A DNA stretch of 64,000 nt from Eubacteriales bacterium (GTDB taxonomy: Bacteria > Bacillota > Clostridia > Lachnospirales > Lachnospiraceae). The notes beneath the pieces were generated by a model. That model worked only from the letters and a program-made list of their open reading frames with translations, searched no databases and had not been told where the DNA came from. Location of the stretch: assembly GCA_030536995.1 (NCBI GenBank), contig JAUNOY010000001.1:161274-225273 (forward strand). The letters are read 5' to 3'. This document shows, piece after piece, positions 54,960-63,732 of this stretch (position 1 is its first letter; each line of letters starts with the position of its first letter). A program made the translations under genes and the position numbers.

Positions 54960-55955
54960 CTATTCCGGAAGATACTCGTTAGAGAAGCCCGCATTTTCTG
55001 GAATCTCTGTCTCAACAAGCTGATTTTCATTGAGCCACTGGTAAAAACCATTCCATCTCTCAGGATTGATATAGCCCCACTGTTCTACCTCTGCTTTATA
55101 CTGATCTGCAAGATATTCCTGACTTGCCTGTACAAGATCGGAATCCAGCTCAGGTGCTGCCTCGCAAAGAATTTCAGCAGCTTCCTGTGGTTTTTCGATA
55201 GAGTATTCATATCCATCGCGCAGAGCGGTCAAAAACTTCTTCGCTGTTTCCGGTTCTTTTTCAAGAAATTCGTTATTGGCAATCACTACCGGAGTATAAT
55301 AGTCAAATACAGGGTTAATGTCTGAAAACGCAAAATAATCTGTCTCAAGTCCTTCCTGTTCCATCTTTACTCCTGCCCATGCATAGAAAATCCAGATAGC
55401 ATCTACAGCTTTGCTCTGCAGTGCAGAAACTTCATCTGTCACTGTGCTCGGCAATAATTCCACCTTGCTGTAATCGCCGCCATCTCCCTCTACAACATTC
55501 TGAATCATGGCAAGCTCGATCGGACCGTTCCATGTGGCATATTTCTTTCCTTCCATTCCCTTTGGAGTGTCCATACCTTCTCCTTTACGGGAAACCACAC
55601 CGGAGGTATTGTGCTGGATCAGTGCTGCAACAGCCGTTGTTGGGATTGCATTTTCACCTGCCACACCAGGAGCCATGCTATCCTGGAAAGAAATTCCAAA
55701 TTGCGCTTTTCCGGACGCAACCAAAGTATCTGCACCGTCTTCCGGCGGCTGTACAATTTCTACTTCAAGTCCCTGTTTTTCAAAAAAGCCCTGTTTCTGT
55801 GCTACATACAATCCTGTATGATTTGTGTTTGGTGTCCAGTCAAGAACAAATGTAATTTTTTCTTTTTCTTCTTCGGCGAAAACATTTACCGGACTCATTG
55901 CGGAAACACACAATACCGCTGCAAGTCCCGCTGCCGCTAATTTTTTAATTTTCAT
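54960..55955 (-). CDS. thiY: HMP-precursor binding protein (ThiY/NMT1-like)
   Basis: A 331-residue secreted binding protein of the NMT1/THI5-like family, with a signal peptide ending at NVFAEEE. WTPNTNHTGLYVAQKQGFF at the N-terminus and FGISFQDSMAPGVAGE are typical of ThiY, which binds formylaminopyrimidine or related thiamine pyrimidine precursors. The usual lipobox is absent (the nearest cysteine sits in AAVLCVS without the right -1 residue). It lies 15 bases before the ATPase gene and overlaps the permease gene by 11 bases. Confidence 0.85.
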   Translation of the reverse strand: MKIKKLAAAGLAAVLCVSAMSPVNVFAEEEKEKITFVLDWTPNTNHTGLYVAQKQGFFEKQGLEVEIVQPPEDGADTLVASGKAQFGISFQDSMAPGVAGENAIPTTAVAALIQHNTSGVVSRKGEGMDTPKGMEGKKYATWNGPIELAMIQNVVEGDGGDYSKVELLPSTVTDEVSALQSKAVDAIWIFYAWAGVKMEQEGLETDYFAFSDINPVFDYYTPVVIANNEFLEKEPETAKKFLTALRDGYEYSIEKPQEAAEILCEAAPELDSDLVQASQEYLADQYKAEVEQWGYINPERWNGFYQWLNENQLVETEIPENAGFSNEYLPE

Positions 55956-56730
55956 GCTTTTTATCCTCCCATGGCATACATTTTTTCTGCAGAAAATCTA
56001 CCAGTTTCATAAGAAGCAGGCTGATAAAAGAAATCAGAAAGATTACTGCAAACATTTTATCAAAGGCAAATGCCTGTTTTACCCTCGTCATATACACTCC
56101 AAGTCCGGAAAATCCTCCCAGCCACTCGGAAATTACCGCTCCCACCACAGAATATGCGGCAGAAATGCGAAGGCTCGCAAAAAAGTGACTCATAGCTCCC
56201 GGAAGCTTGATATAACGGAAAATCTGAAATTTCGTTGCCCCCATAGAGCGCAGAAGATTCATAGTGTCCTTGTCTGCGGAACGAAATCCGTCAAGCAGTC
56301 CCACAGTAACGGGAAAAAAGGTAACAATTACAATTAATATGACCTTCGGCATCATCTCATAGCCAAACCACAGTACAAGAAGCGGGGCAATCGCTACAGT
56401 AGGAATGGTCTGAGTAAGCACCACCAAAGGGTAGACAGCTCTGTACAAAATTTCAAATCTGTCCATCAGAACCGCCATAATAAAACCAAAGGCAACACCG
56501 CAGCCAAGCCCCAGAAAGGCTTCTGCCAGCGTCACACTCAAATGCTCCATCAAAAGCGGAAACTCCTTAATAAATGCCTGTACTACCTGTACCGGAGACG
56601 GCAGCATATATGACGGAACAATTTCAAATACTGAAGCTATCTGCCATACTGCCAAAAGTATCACGATGGCGGCAATGGTACTAATCTTCGAGGTGATGCT
56701 TTGTAACTTTCCTTTCAATGGTAAGAACAT
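55945..56730 (-). CDS. thiX: HMP-precursor ABC permease
   Basis: A 261-residue permease of the BPD_transp_1 type with about six transmembrane helices. The EAA-like loop is NLLRSMGATKFQIFRYIKLPG. The only ATG in frame (56730) overlaps the preceding gene by 50 bases and has AAGGAG almost adjacent to it, so a TTG at 56718 is an alternative start. It forms the transporter with ThiY and ThiZ. Confidence 0.85.
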   Translation of the reverse strand: MFLPLKGKLQSITSKISTIAAIVILLAVWQIASVFEIVPSYMLPSPVQVVQAFIKEFPLLMEHLSVTLAEAFLGLGCGVAFGFIMAVLMDRFEILYRAVYPLVVLTQTIPTVAIAPLLVLWFGYEMMPKVILIVIVTFFPVTVGLLDGFRSADKDTMNLLRSMGATKFQIFRYIKLPGAMSHFFASLRISAAYSVVGAVISEWLGGFSGLGVYMTRVKQAFAFDKMFAVIFLISFISLLLMKLVDFLQKKCMPWEDKKHEN

Positions 56731-56983
56731 CTCCTTCCGGCTTATAGGTAACCTTGATATATGCGGCTACAGACGGTGCGCCTGCGCGGATTGCGATGTG
56801 CTGGCATTCTTTTACAATATCCATCAGTTCATCGTAGTCTCCCTCAATTGCAGTCTCAAAAGGACCTACATAGCAGTTTAATCCCGTGCTTTTAATATAG
56901 GCAATTACCTCATCTACCACACGGATCAGTTCCTCATCGTCTTTTGTTTCAGGAAGTACCTGAATTGCTACACTTGCGTTCAT
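56681..56983 (-). CDS. Thiamine-binding protein, MTH1187/YkoF-like
   Basis: A 100-residue ferredoxin-like-fold protein of the DUF77 (MTH1187/YkoF) family, recognisable by SVAIQVLPETKD and GPFETAIEGDYDELMDIV. Members bind thiamine or its hydroxymethylpyrimidine part. Here it is the first gene behind the TPP riboswitch, before thiXYZ, so it may hand over or sequester the precursor after uptake. GGAGG lies eight bases before the ATG at 56983. Confidence 0.85.
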   Translation of the reverse strand: MNASVAIQVLPETKDDEELIRVVDEVIAYIKSTGLNCYVGPFETAIEGDYDELMDIVKECQHIAIRAGAPSVAAYIKVTYKPEGDVLTIERKVTKHHLED

Positions 56984-57004
56984 TCTTTTTTCCTCCATTT
57001 GTTT

Positions 57005-57190
57005 TAATTAAGAACAAAGCGGATAAGTTCGCTTCGAACTCCCTCAATCCTTGAGGGACTTGTTCCGCTTTGCGCGCCAGATGCAGACTGCCATGGGCAG
57101 TCATATTCCGCATGCATCTGGTCGCATCCTCGCGGAGCGTTTTTTGTTTATCAGGAAAGTTAGTACAGAATGTACTGCTTTCCTGATAAA
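57005..57190. repeat. Highly structured element in the thi leader
   Basis: Three inverted-repeat units are packed in 186 bases. Unit 1: AAAGCGGA (57016-57023)/TCCGCTTT (57064-57071), enclosing TCCCTCAA/TTGAGGGA. Unit 2: CCAGATGCA (57077-57085)/TGCATCTGG (57113-57121), enclosing GACTGCC/GGCAGTC. Unit 3: TTTATCAGGAAAG (57147-57159)/CTTTCCTGATAAA (57178-57190), enclosing AGTACA/TGTACT. It lies between the riboswitch terminator and the first gene. It looks like a mobile or repetitive intergenic element, or a structured RNA; no tRNA or known riboswitch fits. Confidence 0.55.
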
Positions 57191-57191
57191 T

Positions 57192-57217
57192 AAAAAAACC
57201 TGTAGGAAACCTACAGG
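57192..57217 (-). terminator. Riboswitch-controlled terminator
   Basis: On the minus strand CCTGTAGG and CCTACAGG form a perfect 8-bp stem with a three-base loop and a T7 tail. It lies about 30 bases after the TPP aptamer, the usual position for an expression platform that stops transcription when TPP is bound. Confidence 0.85.
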
Positions 57218-57249
57218 AATAAATTCTCGGCGTATGATAACCGAAGCCT

Positions 57250-57346
57250 GATATGTTCCCTCCGCTGGCATTATCCAGTTCAGGTTAAAGGGTCAGATAC
57301 GAATCGGTATCAATCTCAGCCTGCGTTCGCAAGCCCCCCTGTTCTT
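57250..57346 (-). ncRNA. TPP riboswitch
   Basis: The minus strand carries the THI-box aptamer: GGCTGAGA in the pyrimidine-sensing helix, ACCCTTTAACCTGA, and CTGGATAATGCCAGCG in the pyrophosphate-sensing helix, closed by GGAGGGAAC. All conserved elements are present. It precedes the thiamine-binding protein and thiXYZ genes and should turn them off at high TPP. Confidence 0.95.
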
Positions 57347-57359
57347 ATACTATAAAATT

Positions 57360-57387
57360 ATTTTAACATGTTGTATTGGAAAGTCAA
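57360..57387 (-). promoter_or_regulatory. Promoter of the riboswitch transcript
   Basis: TTGACT and TAAAAT are separated by 16 bases on the minus strand, about 14 bases before the first bases of the aptamer. Confidence 0.6.
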
Positions 57388-57509
57388 GAACAAAAAGTAC
57401 TGTTCGATATGGCACAAAATGTTTGTATCCTTTTTTCCGAATTGCTGATTAGGAGTATAATAGATTCAAACAATGATTTCGATATTTCAGTTAAGAAAGG
57501 ACCCCAAAA

Positions 57510-58275
57510 ATGAAAGCAGTAATCGCAATGGATTCTTTTAAAGGAAGTTTAACCTCCATGGAAGCCGGTAATGCAGCCGCAAAAGGTATTTATAAGGTTT
57601 ATCCTTCCTGATGCAGAGTCAGAGTTACCGGTCCTCTCGGTCAGCCTGTAGACGCCATATACGGGATTCTCAGCGAAAACCGGACAGCTGTCATGGAAAT
57701 GTCACAGGCAGCAGGAATTACTCTTGTAAAACGCGAAGAACGCAATCCTCTTTACACCACAACCTACGGCGTGGGAGAAATGATACGGCATGCAATTCAA
57801 AAAGGCTGCCGCCGTTTTCTGATAGGAATAGGAGGCAGTGCCACTAACGACGGAGGAATCGGAATGCTTCAGGCTCTTGGCTATGATTTTTTGACTCCAA
57901 AAAGAAATCCCGTTGCTCCGGGTGCAACGGGATTAAAAGAACTATCTTTTATTTCCGACACACATGTGCTCCCGGAATTAAAAGAATGTGAATTTCACAT
58001 TGCCTGTGATGTAACAAATCCGCTCTGCGGAGAAACAGGCTGCCGCCATTGTTCAAAAACTATTTCCGAAAGCAGATGCATCTCTTTCCGGAACCGGAGC
58101 TGCAGGAGGGCTTGGTTTTGCATTTCTTGCATTTACAAATGCAGTTCTCGAATCCGGCATTCATATCATATTGAAAGCAGCCCATATGGAAGAAGCTATG
58201 AACCCGGAAACTGCCCGCCAAAATATGGTCGCTACCGCAGAGCAGGTTTTTCTGCTGATAAAAACTTTAAGATAG
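57510..58275 (+). pseudogene. Glycerate kinase, decayed
   Basis: The gene starts well (AAAGGACC site, then MKAVIAMDSFKGSLTSMEAG, the glycerate kinase N-terminus) but stops at 57609-57611 after 33 codons. Further on, other frames give the rest in pieces: VTGPLGQPVDAIYGIL and ATNDGGIGMLQALGYDF (to about 58040), then after a shift SGTGAAGGLGFAFLAFTNAV and ETARQNMVATAEQVF, ending TAG at 58275. At least two deletions or shifts have removed roughly 130 of about 380 residues. The enzyme would have phosphorylated glycerate; it is not functional here. Confidence 0.85.
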
Positions 58276-58286
58276 CCTTTGTTTTA

Positions 58287-59597
58287 TCACAAAATATCAA
58301 TGTGTTCCCCATTCAGGGCTTTATTCATGCTGCGGACTGCACAGAATTTCCCGCACATAGAACAGGAATCGTCATGCTCCGGAGAGCGGTCATCGCGGAT
58401 TGCCTTCGCCGTCTCCGGATCCAGAGCACATGCCCACTGACCTTCCCAGTCAAGAGCCCTGCGGGCATCTCCCATTTTATCATCAATATCTCTCGCACCA
58501 CGGACACCCTTCGCAATATCGGCTGCATGAGCTGCAATTTTACTTGCAATAATCCCCTGCTTTACGTCCTCAAGGTTTGGCAGTGCCAGGTGCTCTGCGG
58601 GCGTTACATAGCACAGGAAGGCAGCGCCGTTCATAGCCGCTATTGCTCCTCCGATTGCTCCTGTAATATGGTCATATCCCGGTGCAATATCAGTGACAAG
58701 AGGTCCCAATACATAGAAAGGTGCTCCCATGCAAATAGTCTGCTGTACTTTCATATTGGCGGCAATCTGATCCATAGGAACATGTCCCGGACCTTCTACC
58801 ATTACCTGTACATCCTTCTCCCATGCTCTCTTTGTCAGTTCTCCCAAACGTACCAGTTCCTCAATCTGACATACATCTGTTGCATCTGCCAAACATCCCG
58901 GACGACAGGCATCACCAAGAGAAATCGTGACATCATACTCTCTGCAGATATCAAGAATTTCATCATAATACTCATAAAACGGATTTTCCTCTCCTGTCAT
59001 ACACATCCAGGCAAATACAAGAGAACCGCCTCTGGAAACAATATTCATTTTTCTTTTATGCTTCCTGATCTGCTCAATGGTTTTGCGGGTGATTCCACAG
59101 TGAAGAGTTACAAAATCCACTCCGTCCTCTGCATGGAGACGGATCACATCAATGAAATCTTTTGCAGTCAAAGTATCCAGATCTCTCTGATAATGAATCA
59201 CACTGTCGTACACCGGCACGGTACCAATCATTGCAGGACACTCCTGTGTAAGCTTCCTGCGGAATGGCTGTGTATTGCCATGGCTGGACAAATCCATAAT
59301 TGCCTCTGCTCCCAGATCAACTGCAGAAAGCACTTTTTTCATCTCCACATCATAATCTTTGCAGTCACGGGACACTCCCAAATTCACGTTAATCTTGGTA
59401 CGCAATGCAGATCCCACACCTTCCGGATTGATGCAGGTATGTCTTACATTTGCCGGAATTACTACTTTTCCCTGTGCAACCAGCGGAAGTAACTCCTCCA
59501 CAGTCATGTGCTCTTTTTTCGCTACAATTTCCAATTCCCTTGTCACAATCCCTTTGCGGGCAGCATCCATCTGTGTTGCATATCCTCTGTTTGTCAT
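58287..59597 (-). CDS. thiC: Phosphomethylpyrimidine synthase ThiC
   Basis: A 436-residue radical-SAM enzyme that turns aminoimidazole ribotide into HMP-phosphate. It has the ThiC core ([12 protein letters not shown], DITAxGYDH-like [15 protein letters not shown]) and a C-terminal cluster motif CSMCGKFC (CX2CX3C), the short form of clostridial and archaeal ThiC rather than the 600-residue proteobacterial form. It is the last gene of the thi operon, 28 bases after thiD. The decayed glycerate kinase lies beyond its 3' end on the other strand. Confidence 0.95.
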   Translation of the reverse strand: MTNRGYATQMDAARKGIVTRELEIVAKKEHMTVEELLPLVAQGKVVIPANVRHTCINPEGVGSALRTKINVNLGVSRDCKDYDVEMKKVLSAVDLGAEAIMDLSSHGNTQPFRRKLTQECPAMIGTVPVYDSVIHYQRDLDTLTAKDFIDVIRLHAEDGVDFVTLHCGITRKTIEQIRKHKRKMNIVSRGGSLVFAWMCMTGEENPFYEYYDEILDICREYDVTISLGDACRPGCLADATDVCQIEELVRLGELTKRAWEKDVQVMVEGPGHVPMDQIAANMKVQQTICMGAPFYVLGPLVTDIAPGYDHITGAIGGAIAAMNGAAFLCYVTPAEHLALPNLEDVKQGIIASKIAAHAADIAKGVRGARDIDDKMGDARRALDWEGQWACALDPETAKAIRDDRSPEHDDSCSMCGKFCAVRSMNKALNGEHIDIL

Positions 59598-59624
59598 ACT
59601 CTTTTTCTCCTGTTGATTTTTATT

Positions 59625-60437
59625 TTATTCAGCAAAATCGCTTTTTACATCAAATGCATGATTCATAGGTCCGCTTCCTCTTCCCAGATCAAGCATTGCC
59701 TCTAATGCTCCGGAAATATATTCCTTTGCCCTGTGCACGGATTCCTCTACTCCATAGCCTTTCGCCAGATTGGAAGCAATCGCACTGGAAAGCGTACATC
59801 CTGTGCCATGTGTATTCGAATTGTCAATACGTCTTCCACGAAACCATTTTTTACATCCTTTGAAATACAGCAGATCATTGGCATCACTGATTCTGTGTCC
59901 TCCTTTGATTAATACTGCACATCCGTAATCGTCACATATTTTTTCGGCCGCCGTCTCCATATCCGTCTCGTTATTAATCTTTATTCCCCCAAGTATTTCT
60001 GCCTCCGGAATATTTGGAGTCACTAAAAGTGCCAGTGGAAGAAGACGTTTTTTTAAGATAGAGACTGCTTCCTGTTTTAAAAGCTCCGAGCCTGAAGTTG
60101 CAATCATTACAGGGTCCACAACAATATTCGATGCATGATAAAAATCCAGCCTCTCTGCGATCACCTCTATGAGGCCAGCGCATGATACCATCCCAACTTT
60201 TACCGCATCCGGACGAATATCTGTAAAAATCATATCAATCTGTTCTTTTAAAAATTCCGGCGTAACCTCATAAATTCCAGCTACTCCGGTTGTATTCTGT
60301 GCGGTTAATGCGGTAACAGCGCTCATCCCGTACACACCATTAACAGTCATTGTCTTTAGATCAGCCTGGATACCTGCGCCTCCGCTACAGTCGCTCCCTG
60401 CGATAGAAAGAACGGTTTTCATAGTTTTTTTATTCAT
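59625..60437 (-). CDS. thiD: HMP/HMP-phosphate kinase ThiD
   Basis: A 270-residue ribokinase-fold kinase that phosphorylates HMP and HMP-P to HMP-PP. Signatures are SIAGSDCSGGAGIQADLKT at the N-terminus, PVMIATSG in the middle, and the catalytic NTHGTGCTLSSAIASNLAKG near residue 212. It overlaps the thiE gene by eight bases. It can serve both the ThiC product and HMP imported by ThiXYZ. Confidence 0.94.
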   Translation of the reverse strand: MNKKTMKTVLSIAGSDCSGGAGIQADLKTMTVNGVYGMSAVTALTAQNTTGVAGIYEVTPEFLKEQIDMIFTDIRPDAVKVGMVSCAGLIEVIAERLDFYHASNIVVDPVMIATSGSELLKQEAVSILKKRLLPLALLVTPNIPEAEILGGIKINNETDMETAAEKICDDYGCAVLIKGGHRISDANDLLYFKGCKKWFRGRRIDNSNTHGTGCTLSSAIASNLAKGYGVEESVHRAKEYISGALEAMLDLGRGSGPMNHAFDVKSDFAE

Positions 60438-61077
60438 TGTCCTCTACCGCCTCTCTCGCTTTTTCCTTTAACTTGGCTGTCGCTTTCTCTATATTTTCTG
60501 CTCCGAAAATTGCTGAAACAACTGCAATTCCGGACATTCCCCCGCCTTTAATCTCCGAAATGTTTTCATCGGTAATTCCTCCGATGGCAACTGCAGGGAT
60601 TTTCACACTGGAACAGATTCTTTCCAATTCTTCTCTTGTAATTCGAATCGCTGTTTTTTTTGTAGAAGACGGAAATACTGCTCCTACTCCAAGATAATCC
60701 GCTCCGTTTTTTTCAGCTTCCCTAGCCTGTTCCACCGTCTTGGCTGTTGCTCCTATAATAAAATCTTTTCCTGTAAGTTTTCTGATTTCGGCAACCGGCG
60801 CATCTGTAATCCCTACATGCACTCCGTCTGCCCCGCTCTTAATAGCCACCTGTACATTGTCATTGATAATAAGGGGCACTTGATACTTGTGGCACAAGCT
60901 TCGCAGCTCTACAGCTTCCCTGATAAAATCTTCTTCTTTCAGGTTCTTTTCCCTTAACTGCAAAATGGTAACCCCACCCTTTAGTGCTTCTTCTACCTGC
61001 TCGTATAAAGTCTGTCTTCCTTCCCATGCACGGTCCGTGATTCCATACAAAAGTAGCATATTCTTTTCAAATTTCAT
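60430..61077 (-). CDS. thiE: Thiamine-phosphate synthase ThiE
   Basis: A 215-residue TIM-barrel enzyme that joins HMP-PP and the thiazole phosphate. The markers are LLLYGITDR, GGVTILQLREKNL, INDNVQVAIKSGADGVHVG and GVGAVFPSSTKK, all complete. The start is at 61077 after TGGAG; the ATG at 61113 would lie inside the tenI gene without need. It overlaps the TenI-like gene by 11 bases. Confidence 0.92.
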   Translation of the reverse strand: MKFEKNMLLLYGITDRAWEGRQTLYEQVEEALKGGVTILQLREKNLKEEDFIREAVELRSLCHKYQVPLIINDNVQVAIKSGADGVHVGITDAPVAEIRKLTGKDFIIGATAKTVEQAREAEKNGADYLGVGAVFPSSTKKTAIRITREELERICSSVKIPAVAIGGITDENISEIKGGGMSGIAVVSAIFGAENIEKATAKLKEKAREAVEDNE

Positions 61078-61672
61078 CTTTTTTCTCCATTGATTCCAAT
61101 AATTCGGGAACATCCGGACAAGTCATCAGACTGCTCATCAGGCAGATTCCTGCTGCATTGTCTCTTCGTACTTCTCTCACATTTTCGGGAGAAATTCCTC
61201 CAATCGCATAAACAGGAATCTCCACCGATTCACACACTTTTTTAAGAAATTCATGTCCTCTTCCAGGCAGTCCCTTCTTGCAGTCAGTTTCAAAAATATG
61301 TCCTGCGATTATATAGGTACACCCCAGTTTCTGCGCTTCCAAAGCCTCTTCCACACTGTGACAGGAGGTTCCGATTTCTTTAAATTCTATTTTTTCTGCC
61401 CTGCTCAATGCACGAAGCTGTTTCAGCGGAAGATGAATATTGGGACATCCCAATTCTTTTGCAGCACCTGTAAAACTGTGGAGAATACAGTTCACTCCTT
61501 CTTTTTTGCAGATATCCATAACTTCAGATGCAAGCTTTATATAAGCTTCAGGCTGCATATCTTTCTCTCTGAGAATAATCCCTTTCGGATGAGCTTTTGC
61601 TATTTTTTTTATCCGCTCGGTAAACAGCTCTATACAAAGTTTTCGATTCGTCACACAAATTACATCAGACAT
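61067..61672 (-). CDS. tenI: TenI-like thiazole tautomerase
   Basis: A 201-residue ThiE-like barrel without the full ThiE active site: the pyrophosphate-binding loop is changed, and the sequence has AGHIFETDCKKGLPGRG and PVYAIGGISPENV, as in TenI. TenI aromatises the thiazole tautomer made by ThiG before ThiE couples it. Because a genuine ThiE lies next to it, a second synthase is unnecessary. The ATG at 61672 overlaps the ThiH stop; 61684 is a possible alternative. Confidence 0.82.
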   Translation of the reverse strand: MSDVICVTNRKLCIELFTERIKKIAKAHPKGIILREKDMQPEAYIKLASEVMDICKKEGVNCILHSFTGAAKELGCPNIHLPLKQLRALSRAEKIEFKEIGTSCHSVEEALEAQKLGCTYIIAGHIFETDCKKGLPGRGHEFLKKVCESVEIPVYAIGGISPENVREVRRDNAAGICLMSSLMTCPDVPELLESMEKKDEI

Positions 61673-62918
61673 AAAGATAATCATTCAGAACCGGCTGCAG
61701 ACCTTCCTTTGCAATATCCTCATACATCTTATCAAAGCTTCTTCCATCTTCGATCTCAAACTGCTCGTCTCCCTGACCGCCTTCTGTTTCCTTTCCTGTA
61801 TACTTACTTTCGTGATCCCCAATGCCGGTCGAGACTCCGGCTGAAACCTTGGTAGCTGCAATCTTCACAATACCATCTCGAAACGATGCACTCTCTCGTG
61901 AAGATACGGTAATTCCCACAAACGGAAGAAAAATACGGTATGCACATATAATCTGACAAAGCTGAGTTTCTCCCACATCCAAAGGATTTATTTTCTCATT
62001 ATTGATGATCGGCCTCAGTCTTGGACATGACAGCGACATTTCGGCATGAGGATATTTTCTCTGAAGATAATATACATGAAGGGCGCTTGCCAACGCATCT
62101 TTACGGAAATCAGACAGTCCCAGAAGTGCAGAAAATGCCACACCTCTCATTCCTCCGCGAAGCGCTCTTTCCTGTGCATCAAAACGATATGGCCATACAC
62201 GTTTGTGTCCCATAAGATGTAATGTTTCATACTTTTCCGTATCATATGTCTCCTGAAAAACCGTCACATAATCTGCCCCACATTCATGGAGATATCGATA
62301 CTCATCTGTATTTACCGGATAGATTTCAAGCCCTACCATGCGGAAGTACTTCCGTGCCAGCTTACATGCTTCTCCTATGTATTCCACATTGCTCTGACTT
62401 CTGCTCTCACCTGTTAAAATGAGAATTTCCTCCATTCCGGAATCAGCAATCACCTTCATTTCATGCTCAATCTGTTCCATACTGAGCTTCATTCTGTTAA
62501 TGTGGTTATAGCAATTAAAACCGCAGTACACACAGTAATTTTCACAGTAATTGGCAATATAAAGAGGAGTAAAAAGATATACGGTGTTTCCGAAATGTTT
62601 CGATGTTTCCTCTCGGGCTTTTTGGGCCATCTCTTCCAGAAAAGGCTCTGCTGCCGGTGAAAGAAGCGCTTTAAAATCTTCAATACTGCATGTTTCATGA
62701 TCAAGAGCCGCACGTACGTCTTTCGCCGTGTAAGAACTATAATCAAAGCTCTCCATCTGTGTCATAACCTGGCTGCATATATCCGATTCAATGACTTCCA
62801 TACCAGGCATATATTCCATATGATTTTTTCGACTGGAAGGATCTGATTCCAGTCTATGCTTTTTCTCCAGCGCCTTCTCGGATAAAAACTCTGAGTCAAC
62901 AAAAAATTGGTTTTCCAT
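61665..62918 (-). CDS. thiH: 2-iminoacetate synthase ThiH
   Basis: A 417-residue radical-SAM enzyme that cleaves tyrosine to dehydroglycine for thiazole synthesis, the anaerobic alternative to the oxygen-dependent glycine oxidase ThiO. The cluster motif CENYCVYC (CX3CX2C) lies near residue 127. SLSCPRLRPI is typical of ThiH. Its presence, and the absence of thiO, fits an anaerobe. It lies 12 bases after thiG. Confidence 0.94.
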   Translation of the reverse strand: MENQFFVDSEFLSEKALEKKHRLESDPSSRKNHMEYMPGMEVIESDICSQVMTQMESFDYSSYTAKDVRAALDHETCSIEDFKALLSPAAEPFLEEMAQKAREETSKHFGNTVYLFTPLYIANYCENYCVYCGFNCYNHINRMKLSMEQIEHEMKVIADSGMEEILILTGESRSQSNVEYIGEACKLARKYFRMVGLEIYPVNTDEYRYLHECGADYVTVFQETYDTEKYETLHLMGHKRVWPYRFDAQERALRGGMRGVAFSALLGLSDFRKDALASALHVYYLQRKYPHAEMSLSCPRLRPIINNEKINPLDVGETQLCQIICAYRIFLPFVGITVSSRESASFRDGIVKIAATKVSAGVSTGIGDHESKYTGKETEGGQGDEQFEIEDGRSFDKMYEDIAKEGLQPVLNDYLYV

Positions 62919-62930
62919 GAGCAGCCCCCT

Positions 62931-63704
62931 TTAATTTCTTAAAAATCCTGTCAATGGATCAGATGGAGAAGCTCCTCTTGTCAGAACCCTTCCCAATCCT
63001 GAGAGATATGCCTTTCGTCCGGCTTCAATTGCCTGACTAAACGCAGACGCCATCAGTGTCAGATCTCCGGCTGTTGCAAGAGCTGTATTTGCCATAATCG
63101 CAGCAGCTCCCATCTCCATTGCTTCACATGCCTGAGATGGCCTTCCGATTCCGGCATCCACAATAATAGGAAGATCAATTTCATCAACAAGAATCTGAAT
63201 AAACTCTTTTGTAGCAAGTCCTTTATTGGAGCCGATCGGCGATGCCAAAGGCATTACAGATGCTGCTCCAACGTTTACCAGTTCCCGGGCAGCATATAAA
63301 TCCGGATACATATAGGGCATAACGACAAATCCTTCCTTTGCCAGAATTTCTGTTGCTTTTATCGTTTCCTGATTATCAGGAAGAAGATATTTGGAATCTC
63401 TCATAATCTCTATTTTTACAAAATCGCCACAACCAAGCTCCCTTGCAAGTCTTGCAATACGAACTGCCTCCTCTGCATTTCTGGCTCCGGAGGTATTCGG
63501 AAGAAGCGTTACACCCTTTGGAATATAATCCAGTATGCTTTCCTGATCCTTTGTATTTGCACGTCGAACTGCAAGGGTAATAATCTCTGCCCCGGCATCT
63601 TTCACTGCCGCTTCAATCAGCTTCATAGAGTATTTTCCGGAACCCAGAATAAATCTGGAATGAAACTCATGTCCTCCAATCATTAATTTGTCATCGTTTT
63701 TCAT
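62931..63704 (-). CDS. thiG: Thiazole synthase ThiG
   Basis: A 257-residue TIM-barrel enzyme that assembles the thiazole phosphate from 1-deoxyxylulose 5-phosphate, dehydroglycine and ThiS thiocarboxylate. The start [39 protein letters not shown] and [17 protein letters not shown] are classical ThiG sequence. GAAGGAGA precedes the ATG at 63704; the longer frame to 63791 is not needed. Confidence 0.95.
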   Translation of the reverse strand: MKNDDKLMIGGHEFHSRFILGSGKYSMKLIEAAVKDAGAEIITLAVRRANTKDQESILDYIPKGVTLLPNTSGARNAEEAVRIARLARELGCGDFVKIEIMRDSKYLLPDNQETIKATEILAKEGFVVMPYMYPDLYAARELVNVGAASVMPLASPIGSNKGLATKEFIQILVDEIDLPIIVDAGIGRPSQACEAMEMGAAAIMANTALATAGDLTLMASAFSQAIEAGRKAYLSGLGRVLTRGASPSDPLTGFLRN

Positions 63705-63732
63705 GATTATCTCCTTCTTTCTGATGTATTGT

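Noticed and set aside
57693..59492. A 599-codon plus-strand open frame
   Set aside because: Its first third is one frame of the decayed glycerate kinase; the rest is antisense to thiC and has no protein-like pattern or ribosome site.
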